The translations under genes and the position numbers were made by a program. A stretch of DNA of 64,000 bases from Leptolinea sp964420995 (GTDB lineage: Bacteria > Chloroflexota > Anaerolineae > Anaerolineales > Anaerolineaceae). Of the stretch, positions 8,259-16,700 are shown in pieces (the stretch's first letter is position 1; each line of letters begins with the position of its first letter). A model generated the notes under the pieces. The model was not told where the DNA came from. It saw nothing but the letters and a program-made list of their open reading frames with translations, and ran no database searches. The stretch lies in the NCBI GenBank assembly GCA_964420995.1, contig CAYQUX010000013.1, positions 1 through 64,000 on the forward strand, given 5' to 3'.

Positions 8259-8664
8259 TTTGAACCTGCTCGGCCTGCGTGAGCCGGGTGTGTATGGCAC
8301 ATTGACCATGGAAGACATCAACGCGAAGATGATCGAACTGGGCCGGGAACTCGGGTTGGACATACGTTGCGCCCAGTCGAACCATGAAGGCGCGTTGATT
8401 GACGCGCTGCACGACGCGCGTACCTGGGCGGCCGGTGTGGTTTTCAACCCCGGAGGATACACGCACACTTCGGTGGCGCTGCGGGACGCCATCAGCGCCA
8501 TCAGCCTGCCGGTGATCGAGGTACACCTCTCGAATGTGCATGCCCGCGAGGAGTTTCGGCATAAATCCATGGTCTCCGCAGTATGCGCGGGGACGATCAG
8601 CGGGTTGGGCGTGCAGTCTTACCTGCTGGGGTTGCGCGGGCTGGCGGGACTGATCAAAAAATAA
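8227..8664 (+). CDS. aroQ: 3-dehydroquinate dehydratase, type II
   Basis: This enzyme dehydrates 3-dehydroquinate to 3-dehydroshikimate. The 145-residue protein has the type II signatures: LHGPNLNLLGLREPGVYG near the N terminus with the catalytic Tyr, QSNHEGALID, NPGGYTHTSVALRDA, and EVHLSNVHAREEFRHKS with the catalytic His. The ATG at 8227 is preceded by GGAG and begins inside the last 32 bases of aroKB. It closes the operon; no GC-rich terminator is obvious downstream, only an A7T7 tract at 8695-8708. Confidence 0.95.
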   Translation: MPSILVLHGPNLNLLGLREPGVYGTLTMEDINAKMIELGRELGLDIRCAQSNHEGALIDALHDARTWAAGVVFNPGGYTHTSVALRDAISAISLPVIEVHLSNVHAREEFRHKSMVSAVCAGTISGLGVQSYLLGLRGLAGLIKK

Positions 8665-8803
8665 TCTCTTTTCCGTATAGTATGTTTTTTGGTAAAAAAA
8701 TTTTTTTCAACACCTTTCCCGGCGTAGTTGGACGCTATAATTTGACTTGGGGAATGAGTGGGTTTTGTGTTAGACTTGCTCATCAAATCATTTGGAGAAT
8801 ATC

Positions 8804-9163
8804 ATGTCTGACGAAATTGTCGAACCAGTCGCTGATGTTGACGTTGATGTAGACGAAAACGAACCCGTGTTTTTTAACATGCAAACACTGACCTCAATCG
8901 CGTCCTCTGCCCGCATTATTTCCTGGGTGATGCTTGCCGCGTTTGTGTTGATGATGTCCGGTAACATTTACAACCTGCGTGAACTATCTCAGAACACCGC
9001 GTTCACCGAAATGGTTGCCAATCCATCCATCCGCGTCTGGATTTTTTCAAACATCCTGACCCCGCTTTTCACCGGTGTGACTTTCTTTGTTGTCCTCCAG
9101 GGTGTTTGCAATATTATTGACGCCCTGCTTGAGGTTGATTTCAACACCCGCGAAACCAAATAA
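8804..9163 (+). CDS. Small membrane protein with acidic N terminus, unknown
   Basis: This 119-residue protein has a strongly acidic N-terminal segment (DVDVDVDENEP, about residues 10-20), a transmembrane helix around 43-60 (SWVMLAAFVLMMSG) and a second around 85-108 (ILTPLFTGVTFFVVLQGV). I set the start at ATG 8804, preceded by GGAG, rather than at the TTG at 8792. A TATAAT at 8736-8741 could be a promoter, but its -35 is poor. The family is not recognised. It is the last plus-strand gene before a convergent terminator. Confidence 0.6.
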   Translation: MSDEIVEPVADVDVDVDENEPVFFNMQTLTSIASSARIISWVMLAAFVLMMSGNIYNLRELSQNTAFTEMVANPSIRVWIFSNILTPLFTGVTFFVVLQGVCNIIDALLEVDFNTRETK

Positions 9164-9189
9164 CGACGAAATATATATGCTTATTCCTG

Positions 9190-9215
9190 GAGCAGGCTAC
9201 CTGGCCTGCTCTTTT
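9190..9215 (+). terminator. Terminator after the small membrane protein
   Basis: GAGCAGGC (9190-9197) and GCCTGCTC (9204-9211) form an 8-bp stem with a six-base loop followed by TTTT. It serves the plus strand and overlaps the 3' end of the convergent membrane protein gene. Confidence 0.75.
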
Positions 9216-10738
9216 CCATTAAGAGGCCCGTATGTGACCAGGCTGTTGGGAGTCCATCGGGTGGATGTTTCCCATTTTCGGGTGAATAGGCCTGTAGCCC
9301 TGTTTCGATCAATATGCGCGGTAAGCAGATGCGTTTCGGGAGGAAATGTAATGTCCCTTTCCAGATACCTGAAATTGAATCGCAGCAACTGGGCAAAGGC
9401 GCCATCACCACCTTCAAGGTCATTGACAAGGCGGATCAACCAGCGACGGTCGCTGAACCAATCCAGCAGGGAACAATCACTGTAATAAGATAGCGTGCCG
9501 ATTTCACCCTCAAGGCGGATGGTTTCTTTCCCGCAATTGTCATTTATCCACTGGCCGATCTCCTGGTATTGCTCTCTGGTTGCCCTGTTCGTATGGATTG
9601 GCATCTCTGTAACATTAAAAGAAGCCTCTCCCAACCAAAAAACCTGAAATGCTGCCAGTGCAAGCAGAATGAAGCCCGGGATCCATTTGAATACATGGCA
9701 TGCGGGGGATTGTGTTTGTGACAGAATCCCAAAACCAAGACAGGCGATAAGGGTCAGATTGATGACTTCCGGTGCGTAGTACCAGTGGTAGGGCGCCACG
9801 TGCAACAGGGAATAGCCCGCATAGTGGGCCAGGCCAGAGAGGAGCAGGATTTTTATTAAATCCATCTGTCTTACTCGCCGTGACATGAACAAAACCAGAC
9901 CGGGAAGGAATATAAGGGATAATCCCGTCTCAAGAGGAAATCTTTCCCAATAGAGGGTAATTCCATTGGAATAGTTCCAATCTCCCCAGGTATTTTGCAG
10001 AGTCTTGATAAAAAATGTGTCCGGGATAAACGATCCGAGGTACACCCAGGAAATGACAAGCCAGGGGAGAACCGTTATTATATAGACCGCCACATATTTC
10101 AGGCGGACCTTCATTGAGGGAAGGAAAAATAAAAATACCACCGCGTAGACCGTGCCATCCGGACGGGTTAGGGAGAGAAGGCCGAGAACAAAGGCAAGAA
10201 CATACCATCTCTTTTCTTGAAAATAATTAAGCGCGGTGATTGTCAATGTCGCGAAAAGAAAGCATTCCATTCCCAGAGTGGAAAGAAGAAGGGGATTAAA
10301 AATTAACAGGAGCGCGCCGGTAGTTCCAATAAACCGGGTGTTGAAAAGGCGTAGTGATATTTTTTCAAGAAAATGGATGGAGACGAGCGAGCCAATGACT
10401 GTCAGCCAGATAGGAATCCGGGTTGAAATTCCCATAATCCTGGCCAAAAGTGCCATCAGAATTACATTCAACGGCGATGTGGCTGTGTTGGTTACCTGCA
10501 TGGGAGTTAGCCCCCATCTGCCAGTTGTAACAATCGTCTTCGCGTAATCCAACGAAATGAATGCGTCATCGATGAGCGCGTATTGAAAAGCCAGAAAATA
10601 CAACGCGATCAATATAGCCAGAACGGAATATCGAAACCAGGCTTTGGATAGAAACAGGAAAGCAACGGATTTCCCATGAACGCTGACAAAGCGGCGTGAG
10701 TTGGGAAGAATACGGTTGTTGGCTTGAAGAAAATTCAT
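9197..10738 (-). CDS. GT39-like polytopic membrane protein
   Basis: A hydrophobic protein of about 513 residues with some nine to eleven membrane spans, beginning WFRYSVLAILIALYFLAFQYALIDDAFISLDYAKTI in its first helix and loop. An acidic pair in the first extracytoplasmic loop (here DDAF) is typical of GT-C dolichol- or undecaprenyl-phosphate-sugar transferases (PMT/ArnT-like, GT39/GT87). The C-terminal roughly 130 residues are less hydrophobic and probably extracytoplasmic. The start is uncertain: the frame continues to a GTG at 10843, just after a TATAAT, while the ATG at 10738 lacks a good ribosome site. Donor and acceptor cannot be told. Confidence 0.65.
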   Translation of the reverse strand: MNFLQANNRILPNSRRFVSVHGKSVAFLFLSKAWFRYSVLAILIALYFLAFQYALIDDAFISLDYAKTIVTTGRWGLTPMQVTNTATSPLNVILMALLARIMGISTRIPIWLTVIGSLVSIHFLEKISLRLFNTRFIGTTGALLLIFNPLLLSTLGMECFLFATLTITALNYFQEKRWYVLAFVLGLLSLTRPDGTVYAVVFLFFLPSMKVRLKYVAVYIITVLPWLVISWVYLGSFIPDTFFIKTLQNTWGDWNYSNGITLYWERFPLETGLSLIFLPGLVLFMSRRVRQMDLIKILLLSGLAHYAGYSLLHVAPYHWYYAPEVINLTLIACLGFGILSQTQSPACHVFKWIPGFILLALAAFQVFWLGEASFNVTEMPIHTNRATREQYQEIGQWINDNCGKETIRLEGEIGTLSYYSDCSLLDWFSDRRWLIRLVNDLEGGDGAFAQLLRFNFRYLERDITFPPETHLLTAHIDRNRATGLFTRKWETSTRWTPNSLVTYGPLNGKEQAR

Positions 10739-10862
10739 ATCAGTTTGGTTGTCTTGAAATGACTGGCTGGATTGTATGGAAAGTCCGATCCATCCCAGGG
10801 GAAGGGTATAGTCGGTTCTTTTGGAAAGGCAGGAAAAAATCACCAGAAAACCTATTATAAAT

Positions 10863-10891
10863 AAAAAAAACCCCCGCGGTCATCGCGGGGG
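10863..10891 (-). terminator. Terminator after the cold-shock gene
   Basis: CCCCCGCG (10871-10878) pairs with CGCGGGGG (10884-10891) around a five-base loop; on the minus strand the stem is followed by eight T residues. It lies 20 bases after the csp stop codon. Confidence 0.9.
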
Positions 10892-10910
10892 TTCGAAAAG
10901 GCTGAAATAA

Positions 10911-11120
10911 TTAAATTTTTACTACGTTTACAGCCTGAAGACCTTTGGGGCCTTTTTCGATGGAGAATTCCACCTTCTGTCCTTCGGTGAGGGTGCGGAA
11001 CCCATCGCTCTGGATAACGGAATGATGTACGAAGACATCAGCACCATTTTCCTGTGAGAGGAAACCATAACCCTTGTCATTGTTGAACCACTTGACTGTA
11101 CCAACTACACGATCTGCCAT
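10911..11120 (-). CDS. Cold-shock protein, CspA family
   Basis: A 69-residue single-domain OB-fold nucleic-acid-binding protein. It contains the RNP1-like KGYGFLSQENG and RNP2-like DVFVHHS motifs of CspA, plus the N-terminal VVGTVKWFNNDKG. I chose the ATG at 11120 because GGAG lies nine bases upstream; a start at 11135 would add five residues. It follows the RRM gene by 32 bases on the same strand, so the two RNA-binding proteins are probably co-transcribed and act on RNA structure or stability. Confidence 0.93.
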   Translation of the reverse strand: MADRVVGTVKWFNNDKGYGFLSQENGADVFVHHSVIQSDGFRTLTEGQKVEFSIEKGPKGLQAVNVVKI

Positions 11121-11152
11121 TTTTCTTTTCTCCAACTTTCTACTTGAAAATC

Positions 11153-11515
11153 CTAATACCGACCATAGCCGCCATTCCCGCGGTTTCCACCACCGGGACG
11201 GCCCTGGTTACGACCATATCCACCACCGCTTCCGCGGTTGCCACCAAATCCGCCTCGTCCACCTTCTTCTTTGGGACGCGCGGGATTGACCTTGAGTTCG
11301 CGGTTGCCAAAGGAGAAACCATTGAATTTATTCACGGCTTCATCGGCTTCCGCCTGACTGCTCATGGTCACGAATGCAAACCCCTTCGAATTGCCCGTAT
11401 CCCGATCTTTGATAATATCGGCGGACAGGACGGTGCCTGCCTGGGCAAACAGGGAACGCAGTTCATCCTCAGTCGTTGAGAATGAAAGGTTTCCGACATA
11501 CAACTTTACTTCCAT
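11153..11515 (-). CDS. RRM-domain RNA-binding protein with Gly-rich tail
   Basis: A 120-residue single-stranded RNA-binding protein. Residues 1 to about 80 form one RRM: RNP2 is KLYVGNLS (4-11) and RNP1 is KGFAFVTM (about 43-50). The rest is a Gly/Arg/Asn-rich tail (GGRGGFGGNRGSGGGYG) like that of cyanobacterial Rbp proteins, which are cold-inducible. The start at 11515 follows AAAGGAA; the open frame continues upstream to 11608 but that part is the 5' untranslated region. Its pairing with the downstream cold-shock gene supports a shared role in RNA handling. Confidence 0.92.
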   Translation of the reverse strand: MEVKLYVGNLSFSTTEDELRSLFAQAGTVLSADIIKDRDTGNSKGFAFVTMSSQAEADEAVNKFNGFSFGNRELKVNPARPKEEGGRGGFGGNRGSGGGYGRNQGRPGGGNRGNGGYGRY

Positions 11516-11559
11516 CAAATTTGTTCCTTTATCCTGGGAGTGTTCCAGAAAAAATATGC

Positions 11560-11586
11560 CGCCAACCTCGCAAAAAAGGTTTGGCG
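11560..11586 (-). promoter_or_regulatory. Stem-loop in the leader of the RRM-csp operon
   Basis: In the region 45-71 bases upstream of the RRM start, CGCCAAACC and GGTTGGCG can pair (one bulged A) and are followed on the minus strand by a T-rich stretch with a run of six T. A TATACT-like -10 lies near 11625. A long structured leader is typical of cold-inducible genes, so this may be a temperature-responsive or attenuating element; this is an inference. Confidence 0.35.
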
Positions 11587-11758
11587 ACAATTGCACACAA
11601 GCCCTCATTTATTGCCTATATAGTATAACACATAATTCCAACCCTGGTTACGTTGTACAGGATAAATATCCCTGCGTTCAAGGATGAATGTACTATTTTC
11701 GTTTAACTGAGTTGGATTATACCGCCTTCACGAATGATTCCCTCTGTCCTCAAACGAA

Positions 11759-12512
11759 TTAGAAAATCCATAAGTCTCGACTTGCGTTCTAAACCAATCG
11801 AAAGTCACCTTCTCCCAATCCTGCTATATGGATTGAGGTAAGGCCGGGATGGGGGCTTCTGGCCTGGCAGACTTGAAGCTATCCAGACTCACTTGCCCCA
11901 AAAAAGGGAACAGAAAATCCATAAGATTCGACTGCGTTCTAAACCAGTCGAAAGTCACCCTCTCCCGATCCCGTCCTGTGGATTGGGGGAAGGCCGGGAT
12001 GGGGACTTATGGCCTGCCAGACTTGAAGCTATCCAGACTCACTTGCCCTAAAAAAGGGAACAGAAAATCCATAAGACTCGACTTGCGTTCTAAACCAGTC
12101 GAAAGTCACCCTCTCCCGATCCCGTCCTGTGGATTGGGGGAAAGCCGGGATGGGTGCTTATGGCCTGGCAGACTTGAAGCTATCCAGACTCACTTGCCCT
12201 AAAAAAGGGAATAGAAAATCCATAAGACTCGACTTGCGTTCTAAACCAGTCGAAAGTCACCTTCTCCCAATCCAGCCTTGTGGATTGGGGGAAGGCCGGG
12301 ATGGGGGTTTATGGCCATGCAGACTCAACGCTATCCAAACTCACCCGATATCAAAAAGAAAAAAGAGTCACTAGACGCGCCTGTAATTCGCTACCAGTCG
12401 AAAAGCACCTTCTCCCAATCCTGCTATATGGATTCGGGGAAAGCCGGGATGGGGGCTTCTGGCATGGCAGACTCGACTCTATCCAACCTCACCTTTTACT
12501 TAAATTGAAACA
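11759..12512 (+). repeat. Tandem array of five ~150-bp repeats with hairpin cores
   Basis: Five units start near 11759, 11910, 12061, 12212 and 12361. Each contains AATCCATAAG-ACTCGACTTGCGTTC, AACCAGTCGAAAGTCACC, the hairpin arms CCTTCTCCCAATCC / GGATTGGGGGAAGG and then GCCGGGATGGGGG, a TGGCCTGGCAGACT segment and CCAGACTCACTTGCCC. The middle three are nearly identical and the outer two are diverged, as expected of unequal crossing-over. Open frames in this stretch are made of repeats and are not genes. Confidence 0.9.
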
Positions 12513-12935
12513 GAAAAGCCACGAGCTACATAAGTAAAACCTCCCCGGGGAGTAGACAGGCGGAAATTTTTCCAAGATGGGAATCCGAGACAGAGACCTC
12601 TCTCTCCCAACCTCCCCCGGCGAGGGAGGCTTTAATTTGCGTTTTATCCACATTCGGCCGGGTCTGCATGTTCCACTGGATTTTTTCCAAACCTTCAATT
12701 CTTTGAATTGAATGTAATCTATTAGACAGCCCCGTGCTGTGTTGAACGATCTTCAAGGTAGGAATGACATTTTGTTTCTGATTGGTTGATCCTGGGAGTG
12801 TTAAGCGCACCCTGGGCGAAATCTCGCGTCACCGCACTGCAAAACCCTGCCAAGGACAGCCCGGGAAATGGCTTCGACAAGCTCAGCCATCGGGTATTTC
12901 TCCTCTTTATGGGTGCCTATCCCCGTTGAAGGGGA
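12513..12935. other. Non-coding stretch with small palindromes
   Basis: I see no convincing gene here. It holds the palindrome CTCCCCGGGGAG-like sequence near 12541, a short inverted CTCCC...GAGGGAGG near 12601-12630, and GGCTTCGACAAGCTCAGCC near 12869, a short hairpin-like motif similar to sequences repeated in many bacterial genomes. The stretch separates the repeat array from the clostripain-like gene terminator. Confidence 0.5.
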
Positions 12936-12967
12936 TAAAAAAAAGCCGGTCGGGTAGCCGACCGGCT
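12936..12967 (-). terminator. Terminator after the clostripain-like gene
   Basis: AGCCGGTCGG (12944-12953) pairs perfectly with CCGACCGGCT (12958-12967) around a four-base loop; on the minus strand it is followed by a run of eight or nine T. It lies 15 bases beyond the stop codon. Confidence 0.92.
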
Positions 12968-12982
12968 GGTGATTCCCAAATA

Positions 12983-15244
12983 TTACTCCGCTGTGACCGG
13001 AACGTATTCCGCGTAGGTATTGCCATCCATATCTTCCGCGATGATGCCGATAAGATACTGCCCTTTGGCTGCGGGATGCTCTTCCCACGTCCAGGGGGTA
13101 TCACCGAAGGTCAGGATGCCGGCTTCTTTGTAGACCGTCTCGGTTTCCCCGCCTTCGCTCTTCATGGGGATCCACTGTTGAAGAATATTGAATTTGTCAC
13201 CCTGTTCAGGAGTAATTTCGTGCTGCGGGCCTTTGCTCTCCGTCGAGCTGTAACCCATCACCCGCGTCAGGTTGCCATCTCCATCAAAATACAACATGGC
13301 ATAGCGATCTGCTTCACCATTGGCAAACTTGTAAATACCATCCACTTTGTAGAACGTATCTTCCGTGCCGGCGCCGAAGGTATCCGGTTCCAGAAGAACC
13401 ATCTGTTTGTGGGTGCCGTCATTGACTACATACGCCAGGGGTTCCCAGTCCATTTCGATGGGGATATCACCCTCACCCCAGTCAGGAATGATGCGTCCGT
13501 CAATATCCTTCGTTTCTTCGGAATCAATGTAATCCAGATCAATGACCTGCAACTGATCCTGATCTTTCGTGAACCGGCCGCTGAAGATATATAAATACGA
13601 CACATTTTCGCCTTTGACCGAGGTGGAGAGGGTAACAGGATTCCCGGTCGAGGCGGTATCGCCTGTCAACTTGATGGGTTCGATGGATATCTCCCCGGCG
13701 CCCGGAGCGGTAACCGTGGCGTCTTCCGCCGGCTTGTTGTTCGGTTTGATCTCCATACCATAATAATGGAATGCCAGGAAATCGTCCCACTGGCTTTCAT
13801 TCGCGAATCGGTTGGCGGTTTTGATGTAGGTTCCGTAGTCCGCCCCATTCGCCTGGAAGAGATTGGAAGTGGGGAAGTAGATCGAAATACCGTTGGAACC
13901 CTTCTGGCTGGGACCGTGTTTTTCGGCAATGACCGCTTTTTTGATGGCGGACTGTAATTGAAGGGATGCCTTGCCTACATTTTCACTGGTGCTGTTCTTT
14001 TCCAGCAATTTGGCGAAATTTCCCAGGTCGATATACGGTGACGGAATATTCTCTCCGAAGACATTTTCATACGCTTTTGTATGTGCGCGTGAACCGGCTA
14101 CCACTTTCTGGTTGATCTTGCTCATTGGAGTTACCAGGTCATCCAGCGACGACATCACGGCCGGAATTTTGGATAGATCAATGGCTGCCAGGGTTACAGT
14201 TTTTGATTCCTCGTTCGCCAGTTGTTCCGCACTGACCCTGCCGGTGGTTTCATAGGTTCGGGAAACGTACTTCGCGCGCGCGTCCGGATCTGTGACCAGG
14301 GTATCTTCATTAATGTAGGTATCGACGATGGTTTTTGCCAGTTCCGCGGGATCAATCTTTGGATTGGACGTGAGCTTTTTCAGAAAAGCCGTGTACGCCC
14401 AGCCCATGGATGGTTCGGTTTCCTGCGAAAGAACGGCATAATCCGCATACGGGGCGGTCATACTCAGCACTTCAAGGCTGCCCATCAGGCAGGCGTCAAA
14501 TCCAATAATGTCGAATTTCTGTATCCCGGTTTTTTTCTGAATGCTGGCCATGGCGTCATCCAGCTCATTGAGATAAAGCATGTCATCCCAACCTTCGATA
14601 AGAATATCCTTCGGGTTGCTTTCCACATCGGCATCCGTCCAGCCGCCCGGCCAGCCGGTTCCATGATCGCTGAGGATGAGAATGTAGTGGTCGGCCGGGT
14701 ATTGCTCTGCCGCCCAGGCGACAAAGTCAACCAGCACTTCGCTGTCGGCCATGTTGACCTCGCCGAGATTGTCCAGTTCCTCCGAATTCACGACGTCAAG
14801 GTCATTGTCCTGAGTGAGGTGGAAGCGTTTTGCTCCCGAAAAATTCTGCCTGCCTTTGAATCCACCGGTGTAACGGTCTATCTGGGCGACCAGGTTGACC
14901 TTATCGGTAGACCCGATCCGTTCGGCTTCGTTCAGATCCGTGAAGATATCCTCTTCCAGTATCTGGTCATCCGCGTCCTGGTAGAACATGACTGTCCAGG
15001 TATCGCCTTTGGCCGTTTTGGGAGCAGACGGTTCATCAGAGCTATCGGCGGGTGACGCGGCTTCCGGCGCGATTTCCTCCTCACCTTCGGCCAGTGATTC
15101 AACAGCCTGTAATTCTGTCTCTCCACCGCTGGTTTCTTCAACAGTCGATGAACAGCTAATTGATGCTATGCTAAGCACCAGAATCACTGAGAAGAGCGCA
15201 TAATGCAACCGAAACTTCCTGGAAGTGTTCTTTTCGTTGTTCAT
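12983..15244 (-). CDS. Clostripain-family (C11) cysteine peptidase, lipoprotein
   Basis: A 753-residue exported protein. The N terminus is a lipoprotein signal: hydrophobic helix followed by a lipobox ending at Cys31 (SIASISC), then a Ser/Glu-rich linker to about residue 75. The peptidase C11 domain begins at DTWTVMFYQDADDQ and has the catalytic His in LSDHGTGW (about 192) and Cys in FDACLMGS (about 251). The C-terminal 250 residues are beta-rich and of unknown role. AAGGAAA precedes the ATG. It is monocistronic with a strong terminator. Family members cleave after Arg or Lys; the substrate here is unknown. Confidence 0.88.
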   Translation of the reverse strand: MNNEKNTSRKFRLHYALFSVILVLSIASISCSSTVEETSGGETELQAVESLAEGEEEIAPEAASPADSSDEPSAPKTAKGDTWTVMFYQDADDQILEEDIFTDLNEAERIGSTDKVNLVAQIDRYTGGFKGRQNFSGAKRFHLTQDNDLDVVNSEELDNLGEVNMADSEVLVDFVAWAAEQYPADHYILILSDHGTGWPGGWTDADVESNPKDILIEGWDDMLYLNELDDAMASIQKKTGIQKFDIIGFDACLMGSLEVLSMTAPYADYAVLSQETEPSMGWAYTAFLKKLTSNPKIDPAELAKTIVDTYINEDTLVTDPDARAKYVSRTYETTGRVSAEQLANEESKTVTLAAIDLSKIPAVMSSLDDLVTPMSKINQKVVAGSRAHTKAYENVFGENIPSPYIDLGNFAKLLEKNSTSENVGKASLQLQSAIKKAVIAEKHGPSQKGSNGISIYFPTSNLFQANGADYGTYIKTANRFANESQWDDFLAFHYYGMEIKPNNKPAEDATVTAPGAGEISIEPIKLTGDTASTGNPVTLSTSVKGENVSYLYIFSGRFTKDQDQLQVIDLDYIDSEETKDIDGRIIPDWGEGDIPIEMDWEPLAYVVNDGTHKQMVLLEPDTFGAGTEDTFYKVDGIYKFANGEADRYAMLYFDGDGNLTRVMGYSSTESKGPQHEITPEQGDKFNILQQWIPMKSEGGETETVYKEAGILTFGDTPWTWEEHPAAKGQYLIGIIAEDMDGNTYAEYVPVTAE

Positions 15245-15380
15245 GATTTTCCTTATCTGTCAGGCAGTGAGATAACCAACAAGCATATTGATTTTACCAA
15301 TACTCATTTGTGGGATGCATAATTAATGTGTTAAAAATAGATATGCACCTCACTTTATATGTATCCATGTGGGAGGATGA

Positions 15381-16133
15381 ATGAAAGGCAACTTTCGTCA
15401 GAAATTACAGTCAGGAAAAATGCTCTGGGGAACACTGGTTTCCCTGCCAGCCCCTGAAATTACCGAAATCCTGATGGACACGGGTTTCGACTGGTTGTTC
15501 ATTGACATGGAACACACCCCGCTGGAAGTGCGTGATGTTCAGCGGATTTTGCAGGCAGGTGGAGAAAGCATTGCCGGTATCATCCGTCTGCCCGCCAATG
15601 ACCCGGTGTGGATCAAAAAGGCGATGGATATCGATCCAGCCGGGATTATGCTGCCCCTGGTTAACTCCGGGGAGGACGCGCGCAACGCCGTTCGCTGGAG
15701 CAAATACCCGCCTCAGGGCTCCCGCAGTGTGGGTGTCGGCAGGGTGCATCGCTATGGTGCCAGATTACAGGAGACCATTGACACGATAAACGATTCTGTG
15801 GCCGTGATTGTTCAGGTGGAGCATATTCAGGCTGTGGAAAACATTGAAGAAATTGCCTCGGTTGACGGTGTGGACGCGGTATTAATCGGTCCGTATGACC
15901 TTTCAGCCAGCCTGGGCATCCCTGGCAAAGTCGGCGACCCGGCTGTCAAAGCGGCCATTGATAAAGTCCGCCTGACCTGCCAGAAAAAAGGCATGCCGCT
16001 GGGAATTTTCACCGCGTCAACCGCGTTTGCCCGGGAATGCGCGGGTAACGGTTTTACACTTGTGGCTGTTGGCACCGACACACTCATGCTGGTGGATGGC
16101 TCACACCGCCTGCTTGCTGACCTGAAAGCCTGA
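15381..16133 (+). CDS. HpcH/HpaI-family class II aldolase
   Basis: A 250-residue cytoplasmic aldolase of the 2-dehydro-3-deoxyglucarate / 4-hydroxy-2-oxoheptanedioate type, which splits 2-oxo-4-hydroxy acids to pyruvate and an aldehyde. Signatures are FIDMEHTP (catalytic His, about 42-49), the metal ligands in VQVEH and GPYDLSASLGIPG (about 170-183), and a typical length. A strong GGAGG lies seven bases before the ATG. The next gene starts two bases after its stop. The exact substrate cannot be inferred. Confidence 0.88.
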   Translation: MKGNFRQKLQSGKMLWGTLVSLPAPEITEILMDTGFDWLFIDMEHTPLEVRDVQRILQAGGESIAGIIRLPANDPVWIKKAMDIDPAGIMLPLVNSGEDARNAVRWSKYPPQGSRSVGVGRVHRYGARLQETIDTINDSVAVIVQVEHIQAVENIEEIASVDGVDAVLIGPYDLSASLGIPGKVGDPAVKAAIDKVRLTCQKKGMPLGIFTASTAFARECAGNGFTLVAVGTDTLMLVDGSHRLLADLKA

Positions 16134-16134
16134 C

Positions 16135-16689
16135 ATGTTTCGTCTGGAAACAGACCGCCTGTATCTCAGACCGCTGGACACGCCGGATATTCAGGCTTTT
16201 TCTGCCTATCGGTCCGATCCGGATATTGCCCGCTACCAGGGATGGGGAACCCCATTCACCGAAGAACAGGCGGAAGAATTTATTGAGCAGATGAAAGCGG
16301 TCACGCCCGGTGAGATCGGTCAATGGCTTCAATTGGGAATGGAATTGAAGGATGGCGGCACGTTGATCGGCGACGTGGCCTTTCAGATCATCAAAGACAG
16401 CCACCGGCAGGCAGAAATCGGCATGACTCTCTCCGCGAACCACCACGGTAAAGGGTATGGGTCAGAAGCCGTCACTACTTTGGTAAATTACCTGTTTGGT
16501 GAATTGCAGGTTCACCGAATCATCGCCAATTGCGACCCTGAAAACTATCCGGCGCACCGCCTGCTTGAACGTGTGGGATTCCGGCGGGAAGGCTGTTTCG
16601 TGGAAAGCCTCTGGTATAAAGGCTACTGGGCATCTGAATTATGGTTCGCCATGCTGGATCGGGAGTGGATGGAGAAACACCCGGATTAG
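16135..16689 (+). CDS. GNAT acetyltransferase, RimJ/RimL-like
   Basis: This 184-residue protein begins FRLETDRLYLRPL, the usual opening of RimJ/RimL-type acetyltransferases, and contains the acetyl-CoA loop in NHHGKGYGSEAV (about 102-113) and the terminal NYPAHRLLERVGFRREG. It would acetylate an amine, possibly a ribosomal-protein N terminus or a small molecule. It follows the aldolase within two bases, so it is likely in the same transcript. Confidence 0.85.
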   Translation: MFRLETDRLYLRPLDTPDIQAFSAYRSDPDIARYQGWGTPFTEEQAEEFIEQMKAVTPGEIGQWLQLGMELKDGGTLIGDVAFQIIKDSHRQAEIGMTLSANHHGKGYGSEAVTTLVNYLFGELQVHRIIANCDPENYPAHRLLERVGFRREGCFVESLWYKGYWASELWFAMLDREWMEKHPD

Positions 16690-16700
16690 AGGAGGCAAGG

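Noticed and set aside
8695..8708. A7T7 palindrome after aroQ as a terminator
   Set aside because: There is no GC stem, so it is not a convincing intrinsic terminator; it could instead be a bent-DNA or promoter-proximal tract.
11759..12512. CRISPR array
   Set aside because: Units are about 150 bases long and almost identical throughout, with no unique spacers and no cas genes in the window.
11849..12537. Several small open frames in the tandem array
   Set aside because: They are the array units read through; the repeated protein text mirrors the DNA repeat and has no ribosome site.
12782..13594. Long plus-strand open frame (about 270 codons)
   Set aside because: It is antisense to the clostripain-like gene, which has a signal peptide, catalytic motifs and a terminator; this frame has no ribosome site or domain.
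14222..15055. Plus-strand open frame within the clostripain gene
   Set aside because: It is also antisense to the peptidase, with no ribosome site and low-complexity composition.
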